Source: Flavobacterium sp. UBA6721 (GTDB taxonomy: Bacteria; Bacteroidota; Bacteroidia; Flavobacteriales; Flavobacteriaceae). Taken from it: DNA of 64,000 nucleotides. The notes beneath the pieces are model-generated. The model was not told the origin of the DNA. It did not search any database and saw nothing but the letters and a program-made list of their open reading frames with translations. Numbering within the stretch: position 1 is the first letter of the stretch; every line of letters begins with the position of its first letter. This document shows, in pieces, positions 9,051 to 16,714 of the stretch. The position numbers and the translations under genes were made by a program. Location: positions 38,511-102,510 of the forward strand of contig DKIJ01000024.1 in the NCBI GenBank assembly GCA_002454195.1, read 5' to 3'.

Positions 9051-11210
9051 ATGAAAAATATATTCTTGGCTTTATTTGCTATAAGCCAATTTGCTGTTGC
9101 GCAAAACAAAAGCAAAATCGATACTACAAATGTTGAAAAATTAGACGACGTTTTTATTACGGCCAATCGTACAGAAACTAAACGCAGAGAAACTCCTGTT
9201 GCCATTAGTAAACTATCCGCTAAAACTATCAACGAAACCAAAGCGGTTGCGGCTTACGAAATCATCAATAAAACGCCAGGAGTTTTAATGGTAAATTTAG
9301 GCAACGAACAAAACATGATGGCAATTCGCCAGCCCATGACTACCAATGCCTATTATTTGTATTTGGAAGACGGTTTGCCAATTCGTCCTTTGGGAATTTT
9401 TAATCACAATGCCTTATTAGAAATCAACCAATTCAATTTGGAAAGTATTGAAGTCGTAAAAGGGCCTGTTTCTTCTTTATACGGACCAGAAGCGGTAGGC
9501 GGAACAGTCAATTTGATTTCGCAAAAACCTTCTTTTTATCCTACGTTTAAATTTGGCCTTCAAGCCGACCAATGGGGCTATAAAAGAATTCAGGCTGCCG
9601 CTGGAGCTACTCTGGGTAAAATTGGGTTTCACATTGCTGGAATTTCAAGTCTTCAGGAGAATTCTTGGATGACCTATTCTGATTATAACAAAGACAATCT
9701 AAACATCAGAGTCGATTACAACATCAACGACAAAACCCGTTTGATTAGTAACACCATGATTGGAAAATACTATTCGGATATGAGTGGTGGTGTCAATGAA
9801 ACCGATTTTTACAACAGAAGCTATAAAAGCACTTCTGATTTTACCTATCGAAAATCGGATGCTTTACGTACGAGATTAACCTTAGAGCACGATTGGAATC
9901 CCAATGCGAATTCGTATATAACCGTTTACCACCGTGAAAATAAATTAGGTCAAAATCCTTCTTATGGAATCCGATGGAGCGCTACCAAAAACCCAACTAC
10001 AGCAACGGGTGAAATAAATTCGAATAACTTTAAAAGTTATGGTGTTATAGGGCAACACACTCAAAAATTCAATTTTTGGAACACAACCATGGTCAGTGGC
10101 GCCTTATACGATTATTCGCCAGTAACATATTGGTCGTATTTAATCAATCTGAAAGCAACTTTAAATCTAGGAACGCCAGGTCAACAAACGGTAAACAAGT
10201 ACGAAATTGTAGCGGAACAGCCTGAAACCAAACTAGCCAATTACACAGCCAATATCTACAATACGGCCATTTTTAAACAATTTAGCTTTAGCCCAATTGA
10301 AGAATTGACTTTTAACGTAGGAGCTCGTTATGATGCGATGAAGATCAATTACGAAAACGCCTTAGACCTTTCGACAGGAAATAAAAACTACAATAAATTC
10401 ACTTTTAAAGCGGGAGTAAATTACAACCCAATCAAGAATGCTGGTTTTTACGGCAACTATTCACAGGGATTTTCGCCTCCTAATATCACTTCTATTTTCA
10501 GAGCCAAATCGGGCACTGGTGGCAGTACAGGAGTTCCTGCTGCGTTTTATTACAATTTAAAACCAGCCACTTTTGAAAATTACGAATTAGGCGGATGGAT
10601 GAATTTAATAAGCAACAAACTTACTCTTGACTACGCTTTTTATTATATGGATGGCAAAAACGAATTGCTAAGTGTTCGCTTGGAAGACAGCTCCACCGAT
10701 TATCGCTCTGCAGGGAAAACGAACCATAAAGGAATTGAATTGGGTTTCAATTTCCGTCCAAATACGCAATGGAATATCCGCATGGGCGGAACTGTAGCCA
10801 AACACCGTTATATTGATTTCCAACTTTCGGACAACTCTGCTGATGCTTTGCAAAATTTAGGAGGTTATGAAATGCCTCAGGCTCCCAGATGGAGTGGAAA
10901 TTCCGAAGTGAGTTATTACCCAAATTGGTTACCCAATTTCAGAACTGCTATCGAATGGCAATCGGTAGGAAGTTATTACCAAAACCAAATCAACACGGCT
11001 AAATACAAAGGTTATGATATTTTTAATACTCGTTTTGGTTACAAATACCACAATATCGAAATCTACGGAAATATAATGAATCTAACGGATAAATTGTATG
11101 CTTATAATTTATCGAGAGGAAATACAGCCAATGCACAAACTACCTATGTTGCCGCAGCTCCAAGGACTTTTTTAGTCGGAATTCAATACAGCCTTTGCCT
11201 AAAAAAATAA
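9051..11210 (+). CDS. TonB-dependent outer-membrane receptor
   Basis: Outer-membrane active transporter of about 719 residues. The ATG at 9051 is preferred over an upstream in-frame TTG at 9000 because the signal peptide MKNIFLALFAISQFAVAQ starts exactly there. A TonB-box-like segment LDDVFITANRTE follows, then the plug (PVAISKLSAKTINETKA...NLESIEVVKGPVSSLYG) and a 22-strand-type barrel with many aromatic strand ends. There is no carboxypeptidase-like or SusC-type extension, so it is a classical siderophore or metal receptor. With the Cys protein upstream and a PepSY protein downstream, uptake of iron or copper chelates is the best guess. Confidence 0.93.
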   Translation: MKNIFLALFAISQFAVAQNKSKIDTTNVEKLDDVFITANRTETKRRETPVAISKLSAKTINETKAVAAYEIINKTPGVLMVNLGNEQNMMAIRQPMTTNAYYLYLEDGLPIRPLGIFNHNALLEINQFNLESIEVVKGPVSSLYGPEAVGGTVNLISQKPSFYPTFKFGLQADQWGYKRIQAAAGATLGKIGFHIAGISSLQENSWMTYSDYNKDNLNIRVDYNINDKTRLISNTMIGKYYSDMSGGVNETDFYNRSYKSTSDFTYRKSDALRTRLTLEHDWNPNANSYITVYHRENKLGQNPSYGIRWSATKNPTTATGEINSNNFKSYGVIGQHTQKFNFWNTTMVSGALYDYSPVTYWSYLINLKATLNLGTPGQQTVNKYEIVAEQPETKLANYTANIYNTAIFKQFSFSPIEELTFNVGARYDAMKINYENALDLSTGNKNYNKFTFKAGVNYNPIKNAGFYGNYSQGFSPPNITSIFRAKSGTGGSTGVPAAFYYNLKPATFENYELGGWMNLISNKLTLDYAFYYMDGKNELLSVRLEDSSTDYRSAGKTNHKGIELGFNFRPNTQWNIRMGGTVAKHRYIDFQLSDNSADALQNLGGYEMPQAPRWSGNSEVSYYPNWLPNFRTAIEWQSVGSYYQNQINTAKYKGYDIFNTRFGYKYHNIEIYGNIMNLTDKLYAYNLSRGNTANAQTTYVAAAPRTFLVGIQYSLCLKK

Positions 11211-11230
11211 TTGAACAAGATAAAATAAAC

Positions 11231-11297
11231 CATTAAGAGGTTAAGAAATTTTCAAGTTTCAGGCTTAATAATCTTAATTCTTTAATGGTTAAAAACC
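11231..11297. repeat. AACCATTAAG inverted intergenic repeat
   Basis: AACCATTAAGAGGTTAAG near 11229-11247 is mirrored by CTTAATTCTTTAATGGTT near 11273-11290. The same construction occurs at 28960-29008 and at 50612-50672, in each case between genes of a probable operon. It could form a weak hairpin. Confidence 0.45.
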
Positions 11298-11303
11298 TCA
11301 ACA

Positions 11304-12899
11304 ATGAGCAAGAAAAACAACAAAAAGAAAGACTCCAAATTAGTCAAAAAAATAAAACAGCATATGTACCAATGGCATCGCGCTATTGGGATCATCACCA
11401 TTATTCCAGTTATTTTCTGGACTTTATCGGGATTAATGCATCCATTTATGGCGCATTTTTTTAAACCTGAAATTGCCCATGAAAAACTGGAAATCCAAAA
11501 CGTAAAACCAACAGATTTAGGATTATCCCTTCAGGAAGTGTTAAACCAAAACAACATAAAACAATTTAGAAACTTCCGAATTGTTACTTTCAATAATACC
11601 ACGTATTACCAAGTCAAAAATAGCATTGGTGATTTGCATTATTTTAATGCTTCGAATGGAAAAGAACTTGAAAACGGAGACCTTATCTATGCAGAATACT
11701 TATCCCGCTATTTTCTGGATGATCAAAAAAATGCCGTAAAAAAGAGCGAACTCATCACCGAATTTGACCGTCAATACAAATATGTGAACCGTTATTTACC
11801 GGTTTACAAACTGAGTTTTGACCGTCCAGACGGGATGGAAATCTATGTTGAAACATCCTCCAGTAAGTTGGCTACTTTTAATCCTACTTCCAGACAATTT
11901 TTCATCTGGTTCTTTGATAGCTTTCACAACTGGTCGTTTATAGATGCGATTAGCAACAACAGCATTCGTATCATTACGATGATTTTCTTGTTGTCCATCA
12001 TTGGATTTTCAGCCATTAGTGGAATCCTAATTTATGGCTTTTTGTGGAAACAATTCAAAAAAGCCGATAGCTTGCAACCTAAAAAAGGAATTCGAAAATA
12101 CCACCGTCAAATCGGAATTTGGATTTCCTTATTTACGCTGACTTTTGCTTTTAGCGGAGCTTATCACGCCACAACCAAATGGGATCCGTATACGCTTTCG
12201 CAAATGGTATACGAGCCTACTTTTAAAACTTCGGATATTACTCTAGCAAATACAAAACTGAATATCGACTGGAACCGTTTTCAAAATGCGAGTTTAATTG
12301 CTTACAATGATAGTATTTATTACCGTTGCCAATTAGAAGAAAAAACGAAAAGCAAATTCAAAAAACCAAAGTTCGATTCCAATTCGAAATGGAACAAAAT
12401 GGACGCTCCAAAAACGGAAGTAGTTTATATTAACGCAACAACGAACAAAATTGCTCCAAATTTAGATTTCCAATTCGCCGATTTTTTGGCCTATTATTTT
12501 ACCGATGGCGCTCCAAAAGCCCCTTGTTGCGAAATGATGAATCCTGAAATTCCAGAAGAAGCCGAAACTTCATTGGAAAACGTAAAATTAGTAGAATCGA
12601 AACTAATAACTGATTTTGAAAGCAGAGAATATGGGTTTGTAAACAAGCGTTTACCTGTTGTAAAATTAGCGTATGACACTCCAGAAAAAACCACTTATTT
12701 CATAGAAACGGCCACTTCACGACTGGCTGCCAAAGTGAAAAGTTCAGATATGCTTGAAGGTTATTCTTTTGCCATATTCCACAAATTCCTTTTTATGGAT
12801 TGGGCCGGGAAAAATATCCGCGATTTATCGATGGTTCTGGCTGCACTTTGTATTTTAATTGTAAGCGTGTTGGGATTAATCATGTTTATAAAGAAATAG
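11304..12899 (+). CDS. PepSY-domain membrane protein, putative reductase component of metal uptake
   Basis: Inner-membrane protein of 531 residues. The first helix MYQWHRAIGIITIIPVIFW (about 21-40) carries the WHR motif of PepSY-associated proteins. Further helices are near 230, 265 (YHRQIGIWISLFTLTFAFSG) and the C-terminus (VLAALCILIVSVLGLIMFI). Periplasmic PepSY-like regions lie between them (around 120-170 and 430-480), with a CC pair in KAPCCEMMNPEIP near residue 413. Such proteins sit beside TonB receptors in Bacteroidetes and are thought to help reduce or release imported metal. It starts 93 nt after the receptor, probably in the same operon. Confidence 0.8.
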   Translation: MSKKNNKKKDSKLVKKIKQHMYQWHRAIGIITIIPVIFWTLSGLMHPFMAHFFKPEIAHEKLEIQNVKPTDLGLSLQEVLNQNNIKQFRNFRIVTFNNTTYYQVKNSIGDLHYFNASNGKELENGDLIYAEYLSRYFLDDQKNAVKKSELITEFDRQYKYVNRYLPVYKLSFDRPDGMEIYVETSSSKLATFNPTSRQFFIWFFDSFHNWSFIDAISNNSIRIITMIFLLSIIGFSAISGILIYGFLWKQFKKADSLQPKKGIRKYHRQIGIWISLFTLTFAFSGAYHATTKWDPYTLSQMVYEPTFKTSDITLANTKLNIDWNRFQNASLIAYNDSIYYRCQLEEKTKSKFKKPKFDSNSKWNKMDAPKTEVVYINATTNKIAPNLDFQFADFLAYYFTDGAPKAPCCEMMNPEIPEEAETSLENVKLVESKLITDFESREYGFVNKRLPVVKLAYDTPEKTTYFIETATSRLAAKVKSSDMLEGYSFAIFHKFLFMDWAGKNIRDLSMVLAALCILIVSVLGLIMFIKK

Positions 12900-12907
12900 A
12901 AATATAT

Positions 12908-13018
12908 TTTTACCGCAAAGTTCGCTAAGTTTTTTTGTAAGTTGTGTTGTGAAAACGCAAAGGACACAAAGCTTTGCTAACTTTGCGTAAAACTTTGCAA
13001 TCTTTGCGGTTAATTTTA
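12908..13018. repeat. CTTTGCG-type intergenic repeat
   Basis: ACCGCAAAGTTCGCTAAG at the left and ATCTTTGCGGTTAA at the right end form an outer inverted repeat, with internal CGCAAAGGACACAAAG and CTTTGCTAACTTTGCG phrases. It is related to the stretches at 60-290 and 26585-26655. It lies between convergent genes and may serve as a weak hairpin. Confidence 0.5.
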
Positions 13019-13065
13019 AACTATAGCAAATTATGACAGTAAAAGTAATTTGCGGTTAAGCAAAA

Positions 13066-13731
13066 CTATTCTCTAGGATTCTCATCATAATACCTCGCTT
13101 CAATTCCTTTGATATTTCGAATTGAATTGCGGGACCAATCCAAACGCTTTTGTAAAATCTCCTCTTCGGTCAATTTCCAATCGATATCCGAACGTCGTAG
13201 TCTATTAGTCAAATCCTGAATAATAATCGCAGCCGAAACTGAAATATTCAAACTTTCAGTAAAACCTACCATTGGAATTTTTAAAAAACCATCCGCATTT
13301 TGCATCACTTCCTCCGAAAGACCTTCTTTTTCTGTTCCAAAAAAGATTGCGCTTGGTTTGCTGATATCAAATTTTTCCAGCGTACAATCTTGTTCATGCG
13401 GTGTGGTAGCGATAATCTGGTAGCCTTTCTCTTTTAAAGAAGTGATACAACCCTTTACCGAATCATGTCGAATGATATCTACCCATTTTTGAGCCCCCAT
13501 AGCAATTTGAGTATCAATTCGTTTTCCAAAACGCTGCTCGATTACATTCAATTCCTGGATTCCAAAAACCTCGCAACTACGCATTACTGCAGAGGTATTA
13601 TGCAACTGATACACATCTTCAACAGCAACTGTAAAGTGCTTGGTTCGGTTTTCTAAAACTTCCAGAAAGCGTTCTTTACGATGGTCAGTTATTATGGTTT
13701 CAAGGTAAGCGAGGTAATCTAAATCAATCAT
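13066..13731 (-). CDS. trmH: TrmH-type RNA 2'-O-ribose methyltransferase (SPOUT)
   Basis: 221 residues of the SpoU/TrmH class, which methylates ribose in tRNA (typically G18) or rRNA. The knotted SAM site is clear: FFGTEKEGLS (about 129-138) and IPMVGFTESLNISVSAAIII (about 152-171), and the N-terminal half contains NTSAVMRSCEVFGI, which aligns with the conserved Asn and Arg of motif 1. The C-terminal basic helix (EEILQKRLDWSRNSI) fits TrmH. A minus-strand -7 element lies at 13751-13758. TrmH is preferred over RlmB because of length and the absence of an N-terminal L7Ae-like domain. Confidence 0.87.
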   Translation of the reverse strand: MIDLDYLAYLETIITDHRKERFLEVLENRTKHFTVAVEDVYQLHNTSAVMRSCEVFGIQELNVIEQRFGKRIDTQIAMGAQKWVDIIRHDSVKGCITSLKEKGYQIIATTPHEQDCTLEKFDISKPSAIFFGTEKEGLSEEVMQNADGFLKIPMVGFTESLNISVSAAIIIQDLTNRLRRSDIDWKLTEEEILQKRLDWSRNSIRNIKGIEARYYDENPRE

Positions 13732-13750
13732 GATGCTCTAAATTTTGGCG

Positions 13751-13758
13751 CAAAAATA
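13751..13758 (-). promoter_or_regulatory. -7 element of the trmH promoter
   Basis: Minus-strand TATTTTTG matches TAnnTTTG and would start transcription near 13747, about 16 nt before the ATG. A TTG-like -33 (CAA at 13781-13783 on the plus strand) is 22 nt away. Confidence 0.5.
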
Positions 13759-13850
13759 CATTTTTTATCTTTTTTCTATTTCAATCAAAAAGAATAGCTT
13801 ACTTCTATCATCAAAAAACTTTAACTAAATTCGTAGAAAAACAACAAAAC

Positions 13851-14372
13851 ATGGATGCGATAGAAATAAAAAAAGTAACAGTTACCGAAATAGAGCAACT
13901 ACAAAAAATAGGGACACAAACATTTCTAGAAACTTTTGCCGAAATGAATTCTGAAGAAAACATGAAACAATATTTAGAAGATAAATTTTCTATTAATAAA
14001 CTTACTTCTGAATTATCAAATCCAAATTCTGAATTTTACTTTGCCATTCTTAACAAGGAACCTCTTGGATATCTAAAAGTAAATTTTGCTAAAGCACAAA
14101 CTGAACTTAAAGACGAAAATGGTCTGGAAATAGAACGCATCTATGTTTTAAAAGAATTTCACGGTGCTAAAATTGGCCAGTTATTATACAATCAGGCATT
14201 ACAAATAGCTAAAATTCACAACTTAAATTATCTTTGGTTAGGCGTTTGGGAAGAAAATCACAGAGCCTTAAATTTTTATAAAAAGAATGGTTTTATTGAA
14301 TTTGACAAACATCTTTTTAAATTAGGCAATGATGAACAAACCGATTTACTGATGAAATTAATCTTAAAATAA
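13851..14372 (+). CDS. GNAT family N-acetyltransferase
   Basis: 173-residue acetyl-CoA-dependent acetyltransferase. The acetyl-CoA pyrophosphate loop EFHGAKIGQLLYNQAL (motif A, about 103-118) and motif B LGVWEENHRALNFYKKNGF (about 133-151) are well conserved, including the aromatic residue before the final strand. The substrate (amine, peptide N-terminus or polyamine) cannot be told. It ends 1 nt before the sirtuin gene, so the two are co-transcribed, an acetylation and deacylation pair. Confidence 0.88.
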   Translation: MDAIEIKKVTVTEIEQLQKIGTQTFLETFAEMNSEENMKQYLEDKFSINKLTSELSNPNSEFYFAILNKEPLGYLKVNFAKAQTELKDENGLEIERIYVLKEFHGAKIGQLLYNQALQIAKIHNLNYLWLGVWEENHRALNFYKKNGFIEFDKHLFKLGNDEQTDLLMKLILK

Positions 14373-14373
14373 A

Positions 14374-15069
14374 ATGAAGAAAAAGTTAGTAATACTTACC
14401 GGAGCAGGAATCAGTGCCGAAAGTGGCATTAAAACTTTCAGAGATAGCGATGGGCTCTGGGAAGGACACGATGTAATGGAAGTGGCATCACCAGAAGGAT
14501 GGCAAAAAAATCCCGAATTGGTTCTGGATTTTTACAATCAGCGAAGACGCCAACTTAATGATGTCAAACCCAATTTAGGACATCGCGAACTAGCGCAACT
14601 TCAAATTCATTTTGACGTACATATCATTACTCAAAATGTAGATGATTTGCACGAACGTGCAGGAAGTAAAAAAGTACTGCATTTGCATGGTGAACTTCGA
14701 AAAGTGAGAAGCACCAAAAATCCAAAATACATTTTAGACTGGGAGGGCGATCTGAATTTAGGCAATGTAGACAGCTTCAATCATCAGTTACGTCCCCATA
14801 TTGTTTGGTTTGGAGAGGCTGTTCCTGCTTTTGAAGAAGCCATAGCGATTACGGAAGGGGCAGATTATTTTGCTGTTATTGGAACCTCTTTGCAGGTTTA
14901 TCCTGCAGCAGGACTGCTAGATTATGTTTCAGCCAAAACCCCTATTTTTTATATAGACCCCAATCCTATTGCAATTCCTAACTTAAGAAATTCGCTAAAA
15001 ACAATTCCGATGGTAGCCTCGGAAGGTGTTCCGCTTTTAAAAAACCAATTATTAGCGCAATTCCAATAA
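14374..15069 (+). CDS. cobB: Sir2-family NAD-dependent protein deacylase lacking the zinc cysteines
   Basis: 231-residue sirtuin. NAD-binding motif GAGISAESGIKTFRD (about 11-25), TQNVDDLHERAG (about 88-99), catalytic His105 in LHG, and RPHIVWFGEAVP in the C-terminal half are intact. Tyr54 and Arg57 (FYNQRR) match the acyl-pocket YxxR of class III sirtuins, which remove succinyl or malonyl groups. Between His105 and the RPHIVWFGE segment, where CobB carries the four zinc-binding Cys, there is none at all (VRSTKNPKYILDWEGDLN). This Zn-free variant is probably still active, as in other Bacteroidetes, but that is inference. Confidence 0.9.
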   Translation: MKKKLVILTGAGISAESGIKTFRDSDGLWEGHDVMEVASPEGWQKNPELVLDFYNQRRRQLNDVKPNLGHRELAQLQIHFDVHIITQNVDDLHERAGSKKVLHLHGELRKVRSTKNPKYILDWEGDLNLGNVDSFNHQLRPHIVWFGEAVPAFEEAIAITEGADYFAVIGTSLQVYPAAGLLDYVSAKTPIFYIDPNPIAIPNLRNSLKTIPMVASEGVPLLKNQLLAQFQ

Positions 15070-15138
15070 AAAGAGGAAAAAATACAACTAAATGGCAAAA
15101 AACTTCTAACTTCTAACGGCTAACTTCTAACTTCTCAT

Positions 15139-15146
15139 TATATTTG
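15139..15146 (+). promoter_or_regulatory. -7 element of the purB promoter
   Basis: TATATTTG at 15139-15146 matches TAnnTTTG; no clear -33 TTG is at the right distance. It lies after a stretch of tandem TAACTTC phrases (15103-15137) and leaves a leader of about 74 nt before purB. Confidence 0.5.
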
Positions 15147-15223
15147 TGCCTTTCAAAAAAATAGCACCAAAATACAACTTTGTATCACGGACTAAATAAC
15201 AACTCTATTAGCATAATACAACG

Positions 15224-16570
15224 ATGACGACTTTAAACGAATTGAATGCTATCTCTCCTATTGATGGAAGATATAGAAATAAAACCCTTTCATTAGCCCC
15301 TTTTTTCTCTGAAGAAGCACTAATCAAGTACCGTGTTTTGGTAGAAATTGAATATTTTATTGCGCTGTGCGAAGTGCCTTTGCCACAATTAAAAAATGTA
15401 AACCCAAATTTATTTGACAGTTTACGCAATATCTACAAAAACTTTTCTACTGAAGATGCCCTTTGGATTAAAGAAACAGAGAAAGTTACTAATCACGACG
15501 TTAAAGCGGTAGAGTATTTTATCAAAGATGCTTTTGAAAAATTAGGTTTATCGGAACACAAAGAGTTTATCCACTTTGGATTAACTTCTCAAGATATCAA
15601 CAACACGGCTATTCCGCTTTCTACAAAAGAAGCTTTTGAAAAAGTGTACATGCCTTCGTTAATTGCGGTGATTGCTAAATTAAAAGAGTTGGCTACAGAA
15701 TGGGCGGCTGTTCCTATGCTTGCTCGTACTCACGGACAACCAGCCTCTCCTACTCGTTTAGGTAAGGAAATCACTGTTTTTGTAGAGCGAATTGAAGAGC
15801 AAATGCGTTTGTTATTCAATGTTCCATTTGCTGCTAAATTTGGTGGAGCAACAGGAAACTACAATGCACACCACGTAGCTTACCCACAAATTGACTGGAA
15901 GCAATTTGGAACTAAATTCGTAGAAGAAAATTTAGGTTTACACCATTCATTCCCAACGACTCAAATTGAGCACTACGATCATTTTGCAGCCTTTTTTGAC
16001 ACTTTAAAACGTATCAACAATATCATCATTGACTTAGATCGTGATATCTGGACCTATGTTTCAATGGAATATTTTAAGCAAAAAATCAAAGCAGGAGAAA
16101 TTGGCTCTTCAGCAATGCCACATAAAGTAAACCCTATTGATTTTGAAAATTCAGAAGGAAACCTTGGAATTGCTAACGCTATTTTCGAACACTTATCGGC
16201 TAAATTGCCTATTTCAAGATTACAACGTGACTTGACTGATAGTACCGTTTTAAGAAATATAGGGGTGCCAATGGGACATACCATCATTGCTTTTGAAGCA
16301 ACTTTAAAAGGATTGAATAAATTGTTATTAAACGAAGCTAAATTCCACGAAGATTTAGAAAACAACTGGGCGGTAGTAGCGGAAGCAATCCAAACGATTT
16401 TACGTCGTGAGGCCTATCCAAATCCTTACGAAGCATTAAAAGGTTTAACAAGAACAAATGAGGTGATTACTAAAAAATCAATCCATGAATTCATTGGTAC
16501 ATTAGACGTTTCTGATGCTATCAAAGCTGAATTATTACAAATTACTCCAAGTAATTTTATTGGGATTTAA
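15224..16570 (+). CDS. purB: Adenylosuccinate lyase
   Basis: Catalyses two fumarate-releasing steps of purine synthesis: SAICAR to AICAR and adenylosuccinate to AMP. 448 residues, typical of the long E. coli-like form. The superfamily signature GSSAMPHKVNPIDFENSEGN (about 291-310) with the catalytic flexible-loop serine is intact, as are the TSQDIN (about 123-128) and RTHGQPASPT (about 168-177) substrate motifs. It stands alone between sirtuin and antiporter genes and is followed by a strong terminator. Confidence 0.97.
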   Translation: MTTLNELNAISPIDGRYRNKTLSLAPFFSEEALIKYRVLVEIEYFIALCEVPLPQLKNVNPNLFDSLRNIYKNFSTEDALWIKETEKVTNHDVKAVEYFIKDAFEKLGLSEHKEFIHFGLTSQDINNTAIPLSTKEAFEKVYMPSLIAVIAKLKELATEWAAVPMLARTHGQPASPTRLGKEITVFVERIEEQMRLLFNVPFAAKFGGATGNYNAHHVAYPQIDWKQFGTKFVEENLGLHHSFPTTQIEHYDHFAAFFDTLKRINNIIIDLDRDIWTYVSMEYFKQKIKAGEIGSSAMPHKVNPIDFENSEGNLGIANAIFEHLSAKLPISRLQRDLTDSTVLRNIGVPMGHTIIAFEATLKGLNKLLLNEAKFHEDLENNWAVVAEAIQTILRREAYPNPYEALKGLTRTNEVITKKSIHEFIGTLDVSDAIKAELLQITPSNFIGI

Positions 16571-16595
16571 TTATTGCACATCAATCTATACCAAG

Positions 16596-16630
16596 TCCCG
16601 TCCCGATAATTTTCAGGACGGGATTTTTTT
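16596..16630 (+). terminator. Terminator after purB
   Basis: TCCCGTCC (16596-16603) pairs with GGACGGGA (16616-16623), followed by seven T (16624-16630). Confidence 0.88.
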
Positions 16631-16714
16631 ATAAATCTATGTTAATTGCACACTAAAATTGCACATCAAAACTGCTTTTAGTATTTTTAGCACTATTGCA
16701 AAAAACAATCATAT

